Shown piece after piece: positions 20,327 to 28,957 of a stretch of DNA of 64,000 nucleotides. The stretch is from Flavobacteriaceae bacterium (GTDB lineage Bacteria; Bacteroidota; Bacteroidia; Flavobacteriales; Flavobacteriaceae): positions 50,046-114,045 of the forward strand of contig JAGQYS010000005.1 in assembly GCA_020435965.1 (NCBI GenBank), written 5' to 3'. Every line of letters begins with the position of its first letter. Within the stretch, counting starts at the first letter, position 1. Under the pieces are notes generated by a model that saw nothing but the letters and a program-made list of their open reading frames with translations, did no database searches and was not told the origin of the DNA. Made by a program: the position numbers and the translations under genes.

Positions 20327-20901
20327 AAATTGGGCTTTATTTTGGTACATTCAATCCCATTCATGTTGGTCATTTAACCATTGCTAATCACATGGCTGAA
20401 TATAGTGATTTAGACAAAGTTTGGTTTGTGGTAACACCTCATAGTCCTTTTAAGAAAAAAAGCTCGTTGCTTGATAATCATCATCGTTATCAAATGGTAG
20501 ATCGAGCAGTTGAGGATTATCCTAATTTACGAGCTAGCGATATTGAGTTTAATCTTCCACAACCTAATTACACCATAAATACGCTTGCTTATTTAGAAGA
20601 AAAATATCCTGATTATGAGTTTGCACTAATTATGGGAGAAGACAATCTGAAGAGTTTTCACAAATGGAAGAATTATGAGCGCATTTTAGAGCGTCATCAT
20701 ATTTATGTGTATCCAAGAGTATCAGAAGGCAAAATAGAAACGCGTTTTGATAATCATCCTAAAATACATCATATAGATGCACCAATTATGGAGTTGTCAT
20801 CCACTTTTATACGTAAAGCCATAAAAGAAGGTAAAAACATAAGGCCAATGCTACCAGAACACGTTTGGAGTTATTTGGATGAAATGAATTTTTACAAATA
20901 A
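20323..20901 (+). CDS. nadD: Nicotinate-nucleotide adenylyltransferase
   Basis: The enzyme adenylates nicotinate mononucleotide in NAD synthesis. I place the start at the ATG at 20323, giving MKIGLYFGTFNPIHVGHL, rather than a TTG two codons earlier. The ATG overlaps the gmk stop as ATGA and puts the strand-loop GTFNP motif at the usual distance. The protein has 192 residues, with the HxGH motif HVGH (14-17) and the C-terminal SSTFIR motif (ISSTFIR class). Terminator follows. Confidence 0.94.
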   Translation: MKIGLYFGTFNPIHVGHLTIANHMAEYSDLDKVWFVVTPHSPFKKKSSLLDNHHRYQMVDRAVEDYPNLRASDIEFNLPQPNYTINTLAYLEEKYPDYEFALIMGEDNLKSFHKWKNYERILERHHIYVYPRVSEGKIETRFDNHPKIHHIDAPIMELSSTFIRKAIKEGKNIRPMLPEHVWSYLDEMNFYK

Positions 20902-20936
20902 AAAAACCAGACATCATAGCCTGGTTTTTTATTTAT
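20900..20936. terminator. Bidirectional terminator after nadD
   Basis: The inverted repeat AAAAACCAG (20902-20910) / CTGGTTTTT (20921-20929), with flanking A and T tracts, lies between convergent nadD and the LysM gene. Confidence 0.8.
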
Positions 20937-20950
20937 ATAAACTGATAGAT

Positions 20951-21436
20951 TTAATCAAGGGCTGGAATACGTAATACTTGTCCAGGGTAAATTAAATCTG
21001 GATCTTTAAGCATTGGCTTGTTTGCTTCAAAAATAACGGGATATTTCATGGCATTACCATAATAGCTTTTAGCTATTTTCCCTAAAGTGTCACCACTTAC
21101 TACAGTGTGAAATTGTGCTTCAGGCTCAACGTGCTCAACTGTCATTTGGTCATCAACTGTTGCTATTCCTTGAGAGTTTCCTACAACTAAAACTACTTTT
21201 TCTTTGGTTGCTTGATCGTAAGCCATTCCAGTAATGGTAGCAGTATCTCCAGCAATATGAATATTTAAATTTTCAACGTGTAATTGTAAATCTCCAACTG
21301 TCTCTTCTAATTGGGCTGCAGCTTTTGCTTCAGCTTCAATTTTTGCGGCAGCAGCTTCGGCGGCTTCTTCAGCATCTGTTTTACCTATACCAAATACTTT
21401 AGCTCCTGCGTTTTTAATAAATGAAAATAATCCCAT
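20951..21436 (-). CDS. kbp: Kbp-like BON-LysM protein
   Basis: The 161-residue protein has the same layout as E. coli Kbp (YgaU/LysM). The N terminus is MGLFSFIKNAGAKVFG, followed by a BON-like domain (about 48-98, INIHIAGDTATITGMAYDQATKEKVVLVVGN). The C-terminal LysM is about 107-159 (HTVVSGDTLGKIAKSYYGNAMKYPVIFEANKPML). E. coli Kbp is a cytoplasmic potassium-binding protein. An alanine/glutamate-rich helix (about 20-46) sits between the N-terminal motif and the BON part and is longer than in E. coli. No signal peptide is visible, which agrees with a cytoplasmic location. Confidence 0.87.
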   Translation of the reverse strand: MGLFSFIKNAGAKVFGIGKTDAEEAAEAAAAKIEAEAKAAAQLEETVGDLQLHVENLNIHIAGDTATITGMAYDQATKEKVVLVVGNSQGIATVDDQMTVEHVEPEAQFHTVVSGDTLGKIAKSYYGNAMKYPVIFEANKPMLKDPDLIYPGQVLRIPALD

Positions 21437-21579
21437 TGTGTGTTTGTGTTTTTAAGTTAATGTTTCAATAGCTGTAAATTTCGCCAAATATTGTTTTAAA
21501 TGCAATAAATGTTAACAACTATCTGATTTTTATGCATATACTTTTTAGACACATAAAACTTTATAAGGTCACTAAAAAA

Positions 21580-21618
21580 GAAAACTGCCTAAAGTAAATG
21601 CTTTAAGCAGTTTAAAAC
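21580..21618 (-). terminator. Terminator of the 21.6-22.6 kb lipoprotein gene
   Basis: The imperfect stem AACTGCCTAAAG (21583-21594) / CTTTAAGCAGTT (21601-21612) is followed on the minus strand by a T-rich tract (TTCTTTTTTAG). Confidence 0.7.
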
Positions 21619-21648
21619 TAAAATAACCAACCAAAATTTTAGCTTATC

Positions 21649-22593
21649 TTATAATCGTTTATTAACCCTTGGGTTATCTTTCTTCTCTGTTTTTTGTTTT
21701 CTCAATTTACTTTCTGGTGTTGATGATTTTCCTGTGGCACCATCATTTGGTTCCATATATTGAATGTATTCTCTTCCTCTAAACTCATAATAGGTTCCAG
21801 ACGAAGGATGATACAGTTCTATCAATCCATCATTTATAACGCTCAATTCGAAAAATTCATTGTCAAAATAATCATAATCTAATGTTAAAGTTTTTAGGTA
21901 CATATTTCCGCTTATGTCTCCTATACCATAATCACCAATAAAATCCCAATAAAGATTGTTTACGTTTGTACCAACATTATCTTGTGAGCTTCTAAACGTG
22001 CTATCATTTCCGCCAGCTAAAAACTGTAAGAAGTTCTCATTATCAAACTCGTTAAGTGCACCAACTTCACTTGTATAGGTTTTTTCCCAAGCCTTATATT
22101 CTTGCATGAAATAATGAATATTGTCGTAAAACACAAAATCATAATCAAAATTGCTACGTTGATAGCCATCTAAAAAATATGAGGTATCATTATTTGGGTT
22201 ATACAATTCAATGGTATTGTTATCTATTTGATAAACATCAAATGTTGAAAAACCATCTATTGCATGATGCACATCTAAAATCATATCATAAGCATCATAA
22301 TAACCAATTGAAATGCCTAAACCATTTCCTTGGCTTCCAATACCAACTAGATTGTTGTTTGCATAGACATTTCCATTTAAAAATGAAACGGTAAATGCTT
22401 TTTGCAAAAAAGGTGTTTGACCATAACCTACTGTTTCATTAATATCAACATACCACAAATCATAAGAATTCAATAACTGATTTAAAGACACTGATGGTAC
22501 GTCGTGATAATCGTCATCAATCACATCAACATGACATGATGTAAATAATAATGTAGTTAGTGCAAATCCTGTGAGTAGTTTAATTGTTTTCAT
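21649..22593 (-). CDS. Lipoprotein of unknown function
   Basis: The 314-residue protein has a lipoprotein signal peptide and lipobox LFTSC, with Cys20 the predicted acylation site. The mature protein is acidic and aromatic (repeated DYDF, YYDAYD, LDYDYFDNEFFELSVIN). Two related stretches ending ...IELYNPNNDTSYFLDGYQRSNFD and ...IELYHPSSGTYYEFRGREYIQYM look like an internal duplication. The tail (about 285-314) is strongly basic. Similar flavobacterial proteins are, as I recall, sometimes labelled nicotinic acid mononucleotide adenylyltransferase, probably from proximity to nadD; nothing here supports that. Confidence 0.75.
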   Translation of the reverse strand: MKTIKLLTGFALTTLLFTSCHVDVIDDDYHDVPSVSLNQLLNSYDLWYVDINETVGYGQTPFLQKAFTVSFLNGNVYANNNLVGIGSQGNGLGISIGYYDAYDMILDVHHAIDGFSTFDVYQIDNNTIELYNPNNDTSYFLDGYQRSNFDYDFVFYDNIHYFMQEYKAWEKTYTSEVGALNEFDNENFLQFLAGGNDSTFRSSQDNVGTNVNNLYWDFIGDYGIGDISGNMYLKTLTLDYDYFDNEFFELSVINDGLIELYHPSSGTYYEFRGREYIQYMEPNDGATGKSSTPESKLRKQKTEKKDNPRVNKRL

Positions 22594-22698
22594 AAGTTTC
22601 GTTTTTTGATTACTGATTGATATTTATCAAGTTTCAAAAGGCGTGCCAAAACTGTAAACCCTTTAATTACAAAACATTATAAAACGTGATATTTTATG

Positions 22699-22706
22699 TA
22701 TTTTTG
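22699..22706 (+). promoter_or_regulatory. -7 element upstream of gpsA
   Basis: TATTTTTG matches TANNTTTG exactly, 22 bases before the gpsA ATG. No clear -33 element was found. Confidence 0.45.
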
Positions 22707-22728
22707 ATTTAGTAAAATTTGTTTGTTT

Positions 22729-23730
22729 ATGGCATCAGAATTAAAATACGCTGTTTTTGGTAGTGGAAGTTGGGCAACTGCTATAGTAAAAATGTTGTGC
22801 GAAAATTTAAATGAAGTTGGATGGTATTTGCGTAATAAACAAACCATTGACTACATTAAAAAGCATCAGCACAACCCAAGTTATTTAAGTTCGGTTGAGT
22901 TTCGTTTAGAACAACTTAAGTTGAGTAACGATATTAATGAAACTGCCAAATATGCAGACGTTTTAATTTTTGTTATCCCTTCGGCATTTGTTTATAAGGA
23001 GCTTGAAAAACTAACTATTGATATTACTGATAAAATAATAGTTTCGGCTGTAAAAGGCATCATTCCAGAAACTGGTTTATTAGTTGGTGAACATTTTCAT
23101 GATAATTATAAAATCCCTTTTGAGAATATTGGTGTGATTGCAGGACCTTGTCACGCTGAAGAGGTCGCTTTAGAACGATTATCTTATTTAACCATTTCCT
23201 GCGCTGACCCAAAAAAGGCACAACAAATAGCAGATGCTTTAAGTAGCGATTATATTAGAACTAAAATAAGCGATGATATAATTGGCACTGAATATGCTGT
23301 TATGCTTAAAAATATTTACGCCATTGCAGCAGGAATAGCACATGGATTGGGTTATGGAGATAACTTTCAGAGCGTCTTGATGAGTAATGCTATTCGTGAA
23401 ATGAAACGGTTTATAAAGAAGATGCACAAGATGAAACGCAACATAAACAACTCCGCTTATTTGGGCGATTTGTTAGTAACAGGCTATTCGGTGTTTTCAA
23501 GAAACAGAATGTTTGGCAATATGATTGGCAAAGGCTATACTGTAAAATCAGCAATGATGGAAATGAGTATGGTTGCCGAAGGCTACTATGCGACAAAAAG
23601 TGCTCATTTACTCAACGAAAAAAACAAAAAGAAAACTCGACTACCTATAATTAATGCGGTTTATGGTATTTTATATGAAGGGAAGGATGCCAAAAAAGAG
23701 TTTAAAAAACTAACTGAAAAGTTGGATTGA
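22729..23730 (+). CDS. gpsA: Glycerol-3-phosphate dehydrogenase [NAD(P)+]
   Basis: The enzyme reduces dihydroxyacetone phosphate to sn-glycerol 3-phosphate for phospholipid synthesis. I start at ATG 22729 (MASELKYAVFGSGSWATAI), two codons after an open TTG, because it places the GSGSWATA dinucleotide motif (11-18) at the family position. The 333 residues match the family length. Conserved AVKGI, the catalytic-lysine segment EYAVMLKNIYAIAAGIAHGLGYG and the C-terminal LPIINAVYGILYEG are present. Confidence 0.93.
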   Translation: MASELKYAVFGSGSWATAIVKMLCENLNEVGWYLRNKQTIDYIKKHQHNPSYLSSVEFRLEQLKLSNDINETAKYADVLIFVIPSAFVYKELEKLTIDITDKIIVSAVKGIIPETGLLVGEHFHDNYKIPFENIGVIAGPCHAEEVALERLSYLTISCADPKKAQQIADALSSDYIRTKISDDIIGTEYAVMLKNIYAIAAGIAHGLGYGDNFQSVLMSNAIREMKRFIKKMHKMKRNINNSAYLGDLLVTGYSVFSRNRMFGNMIGKGYTVKSAMMEMSMVAEGYYATKSAHLLNEKNKKKTRLPIINAVYGILYEGKDAKKEFKKLTEKLD

Positions 23731-23756
23731 TGTTATACATTTCTAAACTATACTAA

Positions 23757-24440
23757 ATGTCAATAAAAATTATAGGCGCAGGCTTCCCAAGAACAGGGAC
23801 AACCACTTTAAAAAAAGCTTTAGAAACTTTAGGCTATAAAGACACTTACCATTTTAAAGATCTTATTGCAAATCCAAAAAAACTAAAACATTGGAAAGAG
23901 TTAGAAGAAAATGGCAACACAAACTTTGAACAGTTATTTGATGGGTTTCAGGCTACTGTAGATTTTCCTGGTTATCCTTATTACAAAATACTAATGGAAA
24001 AATATCCTGATGCAAAGGTGATTTTGACCAAAAGAGATGTTGATAAGTGGTATGAAAGCACATTAAAAACAGTCTGGAAAGCTGGGCCTCAAACGGTTTT
24101 GGCTAAAATTGTATTGTTGTCTAAAATGATATTTAATACAAGCCTTAGAGAAACATTCCTGTGCATTAAATTCATGAGAAAAACGTACTTAAAAAAACAA
24201 TTTAGCAACAATTTTGCTTCTAAAGCACACGCCAAAGAGGTGTTCTTTAAGCATATTGAAAACGTTAAAAAACACGTACCTGAAAATAAATTATTGATTT
24301 ATGATGTGTCTGAAGGTTGGCAACCTTTATGTGATTTTTTAGGGAAGCCAATTCCAGACGAAACTTTTCCGCATCTTAATAAAAAGGAAAACTTTCATGA
24401 AATGGTTAAAGGCATGATTAAAGACGCGGCAAAACGATAG
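23757..24440 (+). CDS. Sulfotransferase-family protein (PAPS-type fold)
   Basis: The 227-residue protein starts MSIKIIGAGFPRTGTTTLKKAL. The phosphate-binding loop GFPRTGTTTL fits the 5'-phosphosulfate loop of the Sulfotransfer_4 type. The later VILTKRDVDKWYEST segment fits the 3'-phosphate region. Together these suggest transfer of sulfate from PAPS, although many family members have untested substrates. Its stop directly abuts the end of the convergent aryl-sulfate sulfotransferase gene. No sulfate-activation genes are in view. Confidence 0.78.
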   Translation: MSIKIIGAGFPRTGTTTLKKALETLGYKDTYHFKDLIANPKKLKHWKELEENGNTNFEQLFDGFQATVDFPGYPYYKILMEKYPDAKVILTKRDVDKWYESTLKTVWKAGPQTVLAKIVLLSKMIFNTSLRETFLCIKFMRKTYLKKQFSNNFASKAHAKEVFFKHIENVKKHVPENKLLIYDVSEGWQPLCDFLGKPIPDETFPHLNKKENFHEMVKGMIKDAAKR

Positions 24441-25997
24441 TTAATATTTTAATTCCATGCGTTCGGATCTGTATAAAATATCAGATTGTCCCCAAGCACC
24501 TGTTTTGTTTCCTCTAAGCGTTTTGTAGTAGAGTGTAGCTTCAAATACCTCTTCTCCAGTTTCATGATTTACCTCAACTATTTTAGCCGAGTATTTTGTA
24601 TCAGGTGTTAAAAACCCAGAAGTAACCAATATGTTATTTGAGATTGGTAAATAATCAACATCGCTAACAATTTCAGAGTAAAATGCATCACCTCGTTCTT
24701 TTCCGTACTGCCAGATTTGCTCTACTGTTTTATTGCTTTCATTTATCTTGTATTCTACAGCTCTAGAGTAATGATTTTCTTCATTAAAATTACGATGCGA
24801 ACCATTATCAAAAACCAACAAATTGCCATTTGGTAATAATTCTGGAGCATGTGGTCCCCAAGGAAAATCAAAATCTTGGGCACTTGCTACACCTTGTTGT
24901 ACGCTGTTACTATAAACTTTCCCTTCAGGATTAATTGCAGTTAATAAGAATGGTTTTGTACTTATGCCATCATTGTTTCGTCCTGATTTTCCCCAATTCT
25001 TTTTTGGAGCCATAATCCATTTAAGCTCATCATTCCAAGAAATTTTTACAAGTCCTTGATTTTTTCCTGAGACCACAATGGTACTATCTTTAGCATCAAA
25101 TGCAAGTCCGTTCATGTGAAGCCAATCACCTTTTCTTAAAAAGTTTACGTCATTTCTAGTAACATCTAAATGCTTGGCTAAATCCCATTTTTTGGCAATG
25201 GTTTTATTTTTTCTATCATAATGCATAATAAAATCGCTATCAGACAATATGGTTTCACCATCTAGGTTAATATAAGAGTCTCTTGTGCCAATACAAACCA
25301 ATAAATCTCCATTAGGAAGCTCAACAACATCATGATGCATTCCGTAGTTGTTGTCAATTTTGGTTTTACTTAATATTTGCCCTAGCATATTAAACTCATA
25401 AATTGTAAATCGATCAACCATTAATAGAGTTCCATCTTTAAGCCTTTGGAAAGGGCTTACCATAGTTCCGTTAAAGCTTAAATCTAGATACCAGCGCACT
25501 TTGCCTTGGTCATCAAAAATCATTGGGATTGAGTTAAATTTTCCATTATTTGCATAATGAATATCACAACCATGCAAACCAGGTTCCATTTTGTTTCGGT
25601 CTATTTTATTAATTTCAATTTCAGGAAACCCAATAGGAATATGGTTAGTTTTAATTTTAACTGTATCAATAACTTCTTTAGTAGCATACTTTAGGGTTAC
25701 TACAACACTATTCTCAGTATTTGGATATAAGCCCAAAACAGGAACAGATACACTATCTGTTTTTATTTCAAAAGAATTTTCTATTGGTGTTTCGCCAAGA
25801 ACTTGTATATGTCCAGTACAAGGTTCATCAGACTTTATGTTTAAAACTGCCGTTAATGGCGCTATTCTATACGGATTAAGAACTGCCTGAATACTATGTT
25901 GAGCTTTAGGTTGTTGCTCATTACAGCCAATAAAAATGAGAGCAAATAAAATTAGAGTGGAGCAATAAACAAAAGGTTGGTTTACTTTAAGTGTCAT
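24441..25997 (-). CDS. Aryl-sulfate sulfotransferase lipoprotein
   Basis: The 518-residue protein has a lipobox (IFIGC, Cys25), an N-terminal beta-sandwich (about 35-130) and a beta-propeller of the ASST type. Propeller markers are MHHDVVELPNGDLLVCIG, WLHMNGLAFDAKDSTIVVSG and WGPHAPELLPNGNLLVFDNG. ASST enzymes move sulfate between phenolic esters without PAPS, through a sulfated histidine. The histidines above are candidates, and I cannot pick the catalytic one. It should sit in the periplasm or at the outer membrane. No DsbA/DsbB partner is adjacent. Confidence 0.85.
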   Translation of the reverse strand: MTLKVNQPFVYCSTLILFALIFIGCNEQQPKAQHSIQAVLNPYRIAPLTAVLNIKSDEPCTGHIQVLGETPIENSFEIKTDSVSVPVLGLYPNTENSVVVTLKYATKEVIDTVKIKTNHIPIGFPEIEINKIDRNKMEPGLHGCDIHYANNGKFNSIPMIFDDQGKVRWYLDLSFNGTMVSPFQRLKDGTLLMVDRFTIYEFNMLGQILSKTKIDNNYGMHHDVVELPNGDLLVCIGTRDSYINLDGETILSDSDFIMHYDRKNKTIAKKWDLAKHLDVTRNDVNFLRKGDWLHMNGLAFDAKDSTIVVSGKNQGLVKISWNDELKWIMAPKKNWGKSGRNNDGISTKPFLLTAINPEGKVYSNSVQQGVASAQDFDFPWGPHAPELLPNGNLLVFDNGSHRNFNEENHYSRAVEYKINESNKTVEQIWQYGKERGDAFYSEIVSDVDYLPISNNILVTSGFLTPDTKYSAKIVEVNHETGEEVFEATLYYKTLRGNKTGAWGQSDILYRSERMELKY

Positions 25998-26074
25998 ATT
26001 AGTTTTGTTAAAACAGATAAATTTTAAAAAACATAAGGTACTTATTTTTTTGAAATCAATATTAAAATATAAAA

Positions 26075-26470
26075 CTACTTTACCAAAACACCTCTCGCCT
26101 CCATTAAAGGAATTGGGTGCAATGCATTTTTATTAATGGTGTTTTTTCTAAAAAGATAAGTTTTATCAAACATAGTATTGCCTTCAAAAAAAGTCACTTT
26201 AAATTGGTTGTTGAGTGTAAAAAGCTCTTCTTGCATCAGCTCAATTTTGGCATAGCTTTTTGCTGGTAATTTGTCTAGCTTTTTTCTAAAGATTGACGTG
26301 GTTTTTTCTTTAGAATAGCCAGAAGTTACAATTAAAACAACTTCTAAATCAACATTTTTATCGTTTATAATGTAAGCATTCCAATCATACGTTTTGTAAA
26401 TATTGTTGTATTCATATACAATGGCAATAAACACATCTTTTACTACAGGAATGTTAATGTCTTTTTTCAT
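26075..26470 (-). CDS. Conserved flavobacterial protein, function unknown
   Basis: The 131-residue protein has no signal peptide. It is mostly beta-strand with a KKDINIPVVKDVFIAIVYEYN start and a conserved-looking FEGNTMFDKTYLFRKNTINKNALHPIPLM end. I recall close relatives across Flavobacteriaceae, some mislabelled as a phenylalanyl-tRNA synthetase subunit. This protein has no synthetase motif, and the real pheS lies 2.5 kb away. It is divergently transcribed from the S9 peptidase gene with 73 bases between the two starts. Confidence 0.7.
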   Translation of the reverse strand: MKKDINIPVVKDVFIAIVYEYNNIYKTYDWNAYIINDKNVDLEVVLIVTSGYSKEKTTSIFRKKLDKLPAKSYAKIELMQEELFTLNNQFKVTFFEGNTMFDKTYLFRKNTINKNALHPIPLMEARGVLVK

Positions 26471-26543
26471 GGCGTGCTTTAAACTAAAAACCTTTAAATT
26501 AGACGCAAAAATAAACCATTTGCGCTTTCAAAAACAAATTCAG

Positions 26544-28904
26544 ATGAAACAACTAATTCTAGGGCTTCTTTGTTTAGCCACGTCACTTGCGTTTGCTCAA
26601 ACCAATAACCAATCGCAACTTACAATTGACCAAATTATGCAAGGCGATGATTTTGTTGGCTACTTGCCAGAAAATATTGATTGGTCAGAAAACAATAAAG
26701 ACATTTATTTTAGTTGGAATCCAGATAACGATACTATTCGCTCTACCTATAAAGTGAATATCAATTCAAAAAAAATTGAAAAGGTCTCTTTTGAAGAGCT
26801 AAAACTAAAAATGAGTCCTAGTGATGTATCCAAAGATGGAAAATGGAGTGTTTACGATAATCAAGGCGATTTGTTTTTAAGAGATAATAAAACAAATACC
26901 TTAAAACGTTTAACCAACACTAATGAGTATGAATCTGACCCTCAATTTTCAGGAGACCAAACTTCAATCATTTACCAACAAAGCAACAATCTTTACAAAT
27001 GGCATTTAACAAACGGAACTATTGAGCAACTTACCGATTTTAAATCTGGAAATGAACGCCCTGAACGACCATTAAGTGATCAAGACCAATGGCTTAAAGA
27101 TGACCAATTAAAATATTTCAACATTCTTGAAAAGCGAGCCAATGAAGATAAAGCTCAAGCTTACAGAAGAGCGCAAGCCAGATTTGAGAGACCAGAAACC
27201 ATTCATATTGGAGATAAACGCTTATTTGGACTAGACATTTCTCCAGACATGAACTATGTTGTGTATCGCTTATTTAGTTCATCAAATGGTAAAAACACTG
27301 TGGTACCAGATTACGTTACTGAAAGCGGTTATACGACAGATTTAAATACACGTTCAAAGGTTGGTGACCCAGAAAATGGATTTGAGACTTGGATTTTAAA
27401 TTTAAAAACAAGTGATACTTACCAAGTAAAAACAGATGATATTGTAGGCATTAAAGACAAACCAAACTTCTTAAAAGATTATGCTGAAAACCCTTCAGAG
27501 TATAAGGATACTTATGAAAACCCAAGAGATGTTACTGTTAGTAATCCTATATTTTCTGACGATGGGAAAGCGTTAGTAAATGTGACATCTTCAGACAATA
27601 AGGATCGATGGATTATGTTATTGAACCTTACTGATGGTAGTTTAAAAAATATTGACAGACAACATGATGATGCTTGGATTGGTGGTCCTGGAGTAGGATG
27701 GTTTGCCGAATCAAAAATGGGTTGGTTAACCAATGAAACCATTTGGTTTATGTCTGAAAAAACAGGATATACACATTTGTATACCGCAAATGTTAATACT
27801 GGAAACAAAAAAGCATTGACCGAAGGTAATTTTGAGGTTTTAGATGTAAAACTTTCTAACGATAAAAAAACATTTTATATAACGAGTAATAAGGTAACTC
27901 CTCACGAGCATCATTTTTATCATTTGCCAACCAAAGGTGGAAAAATGACGCAAATAACTTCAAAAAAAGGAGGTCATGAGGTAACCATGTCGCCAGATGA
28001 AACACAGCTTGCCATTAGATATTCTTACTCAAATAAACCTTGGGAATTATATGCTATGCCAAACAAGGCTGGAGCAGATATGGTACAACTTACAACGTCA
28101 ACCACAAAAGCTTTTAATACTTACAACTGGATGGATCCTGAAATTATAAACTTTACTGCTACAGATGGTGCAAGTGTGCCAGCAACACTATACAAACCAA
28201 CTGCTGCAAAGAAAAATGGAGCAGCCGTTATATTTGTTCATGGTGCAGGATATTTGCAAAATGTACACTATTGGTGGCCATCCTATTTTAGGGAATATAT
28301 GTTTCACAATTTCTTAGCTGATAATGGATACACTGTTTTGGCTATTGACTTTAGAGCAAGTGCTGGTTATGGTCGCGATTGGAGAACAGCTATTTATCGA
28401 CACATGGGCGGAAAAGATTTGGACGATCAAGTAGATGGCGCTAAGTACCTTGTAAGTTCTCATGGCATTGACAAAGATAGAATAGGAATTTATGGAGGTT
28501 CGTATGGAGGCTTTATCACGCTTATGGCTTTGTTTAATGCTCCAGACACTTTTAAAAGTGGAGCTGCTTTACGCTCAGTAACCGATTGGGCACATTATAA
28601 TCATGGATACACATCCAACATATTAAACACACCTGTTGAAGATCCAATAGCGTACCAAAAAAGTTCTCCTTTATATTTTGCCGAAGGTTTTAAAGGACAT
28701 TTAGTAATGCTGCACGGAATGATTGATACCAATGTACATTTTCAAGATGTGGTACGATTATCACAACGTCTCATTGAACTTAAAAAAGAAAATTGGGAAC
28801 TCGCAGTATTTCCTTTAGAAGGACATGGCTTTGTAGAATCTTCAAGCTGGTCTGATGAGTACAGACGCATTTATAAATTGTTTGAGGAAACTTTGAAGAA
28901 ATAA
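26544..28904 (+). CDS. Prolyl oligopeptidase family (S9, DPP-IV-like) peptidase
   Basis: The start is at ATG 26544, 47 codons inside the longer open frame, because it begins a clean signal peptide (MKQLILGLLCLATSLAFAQ). The upstream part would overlap the opposite-strand gene. The protein has 786 residues, with an N-terminal eight-bladed-type propeller (about 40-500) and a C-terminal alpha/beta-hydrolase domain. The catalytic triad is readable: Ser653 in GGSYGG, Asp728 in HGMIDTNVH, His761 in EGHGF. The family removes dipeptides, often after proline, and this periplasmic version would serve peptide uptake. A strong terminator follows. Confidence 0.92.
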   Translation: MKQLILGLLCLATSLAFAQTNNQSQLTIDQIMQGDDFVGYLPENIDWSENNKDIYFSWNPDNDTIRSTYKVNINSKKIEKVSFEELKLKMSPSDVSKDGKWSVYDNQGDLFLRDNKTNTLKRLTNTNEYESDPQFSGDQTSIIYQQSNNLYKWHLTNGTIEQLTDFKSGNERPERPLSDQDQWLKDDQLKYFNILEKRANEDKAQAYRRAQARFERPETIHIGDKRLFGLDISPDMNYVVYRLFSSSNGKNTVVPDYVTESGYTTDLNTRSKVGDPENGFETWILNLKTSDTYQVKTDDIVGIKDKPNFLKDYAENPSEYKDTYENPRDVTVSNPIFSDDGKALVNVTSSDNKDRWIMLLNLTDGSLKNIDRQHDDAWIGGPGVGWFAESKMGWLTNETIWFMSEKTGYTHLYTANVNTGNKKALTEGNFEVLDVKLSNDKKTFYITSNKVTPHEHHFYHLPTKGGKMTQITSKKGGHEVTMSPDETQLAIRYSYSNKPWELYAMPNKAGADMVQLTTSTTKAFNTYNWMDPEIINFTATDGASVPATLYKPTAAKKNGAAVIFVHGAGYLQNVHYWWPSYFREYMFHNFLADNGYTVLAIDFRASAGYGRDWRTAIYRHMGGKDLDDQVDGAKYLVSSHGIDKDRIGIYGGSYGGFITLMALFNAPDTFKSGAALRSVTDWAHYNHGYTSNILNTPVEDPIAYQKSSPLYFAEGFKGHLVMLHGMIDTNVHFQDVVRLSQRLIELKKENWELAVFPLEGHGFVESSSWSDEYRRIYKLFEETLKK

Positions 28905-28914
28905 ATTTACTGAA

Positions 28915-28946
28915 ATAAAAACCGATATTTAAATATCGGTTTTTTA
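28915..28946. terminator. Bidirectional terminator between S9 peptidase and pheS
   Basis: The perfect palindrome AAAACCGATATTT / AAATATCGGTTTT (28917-28942) is followed by T-rich DNA and preceded by A-rich DNA. Confidence 0.87.
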
Positions 28947-28957
28947 ATTTTTATGAT

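Noticed and set aside
26403..26543. The 47-codon upstream extension of the S9 peptidase frame.
   Set aside because: It begins with TTG, overlaps the start of the divergent gene and lacks a signal peptide, whereas ATG 26544 begins one directly.
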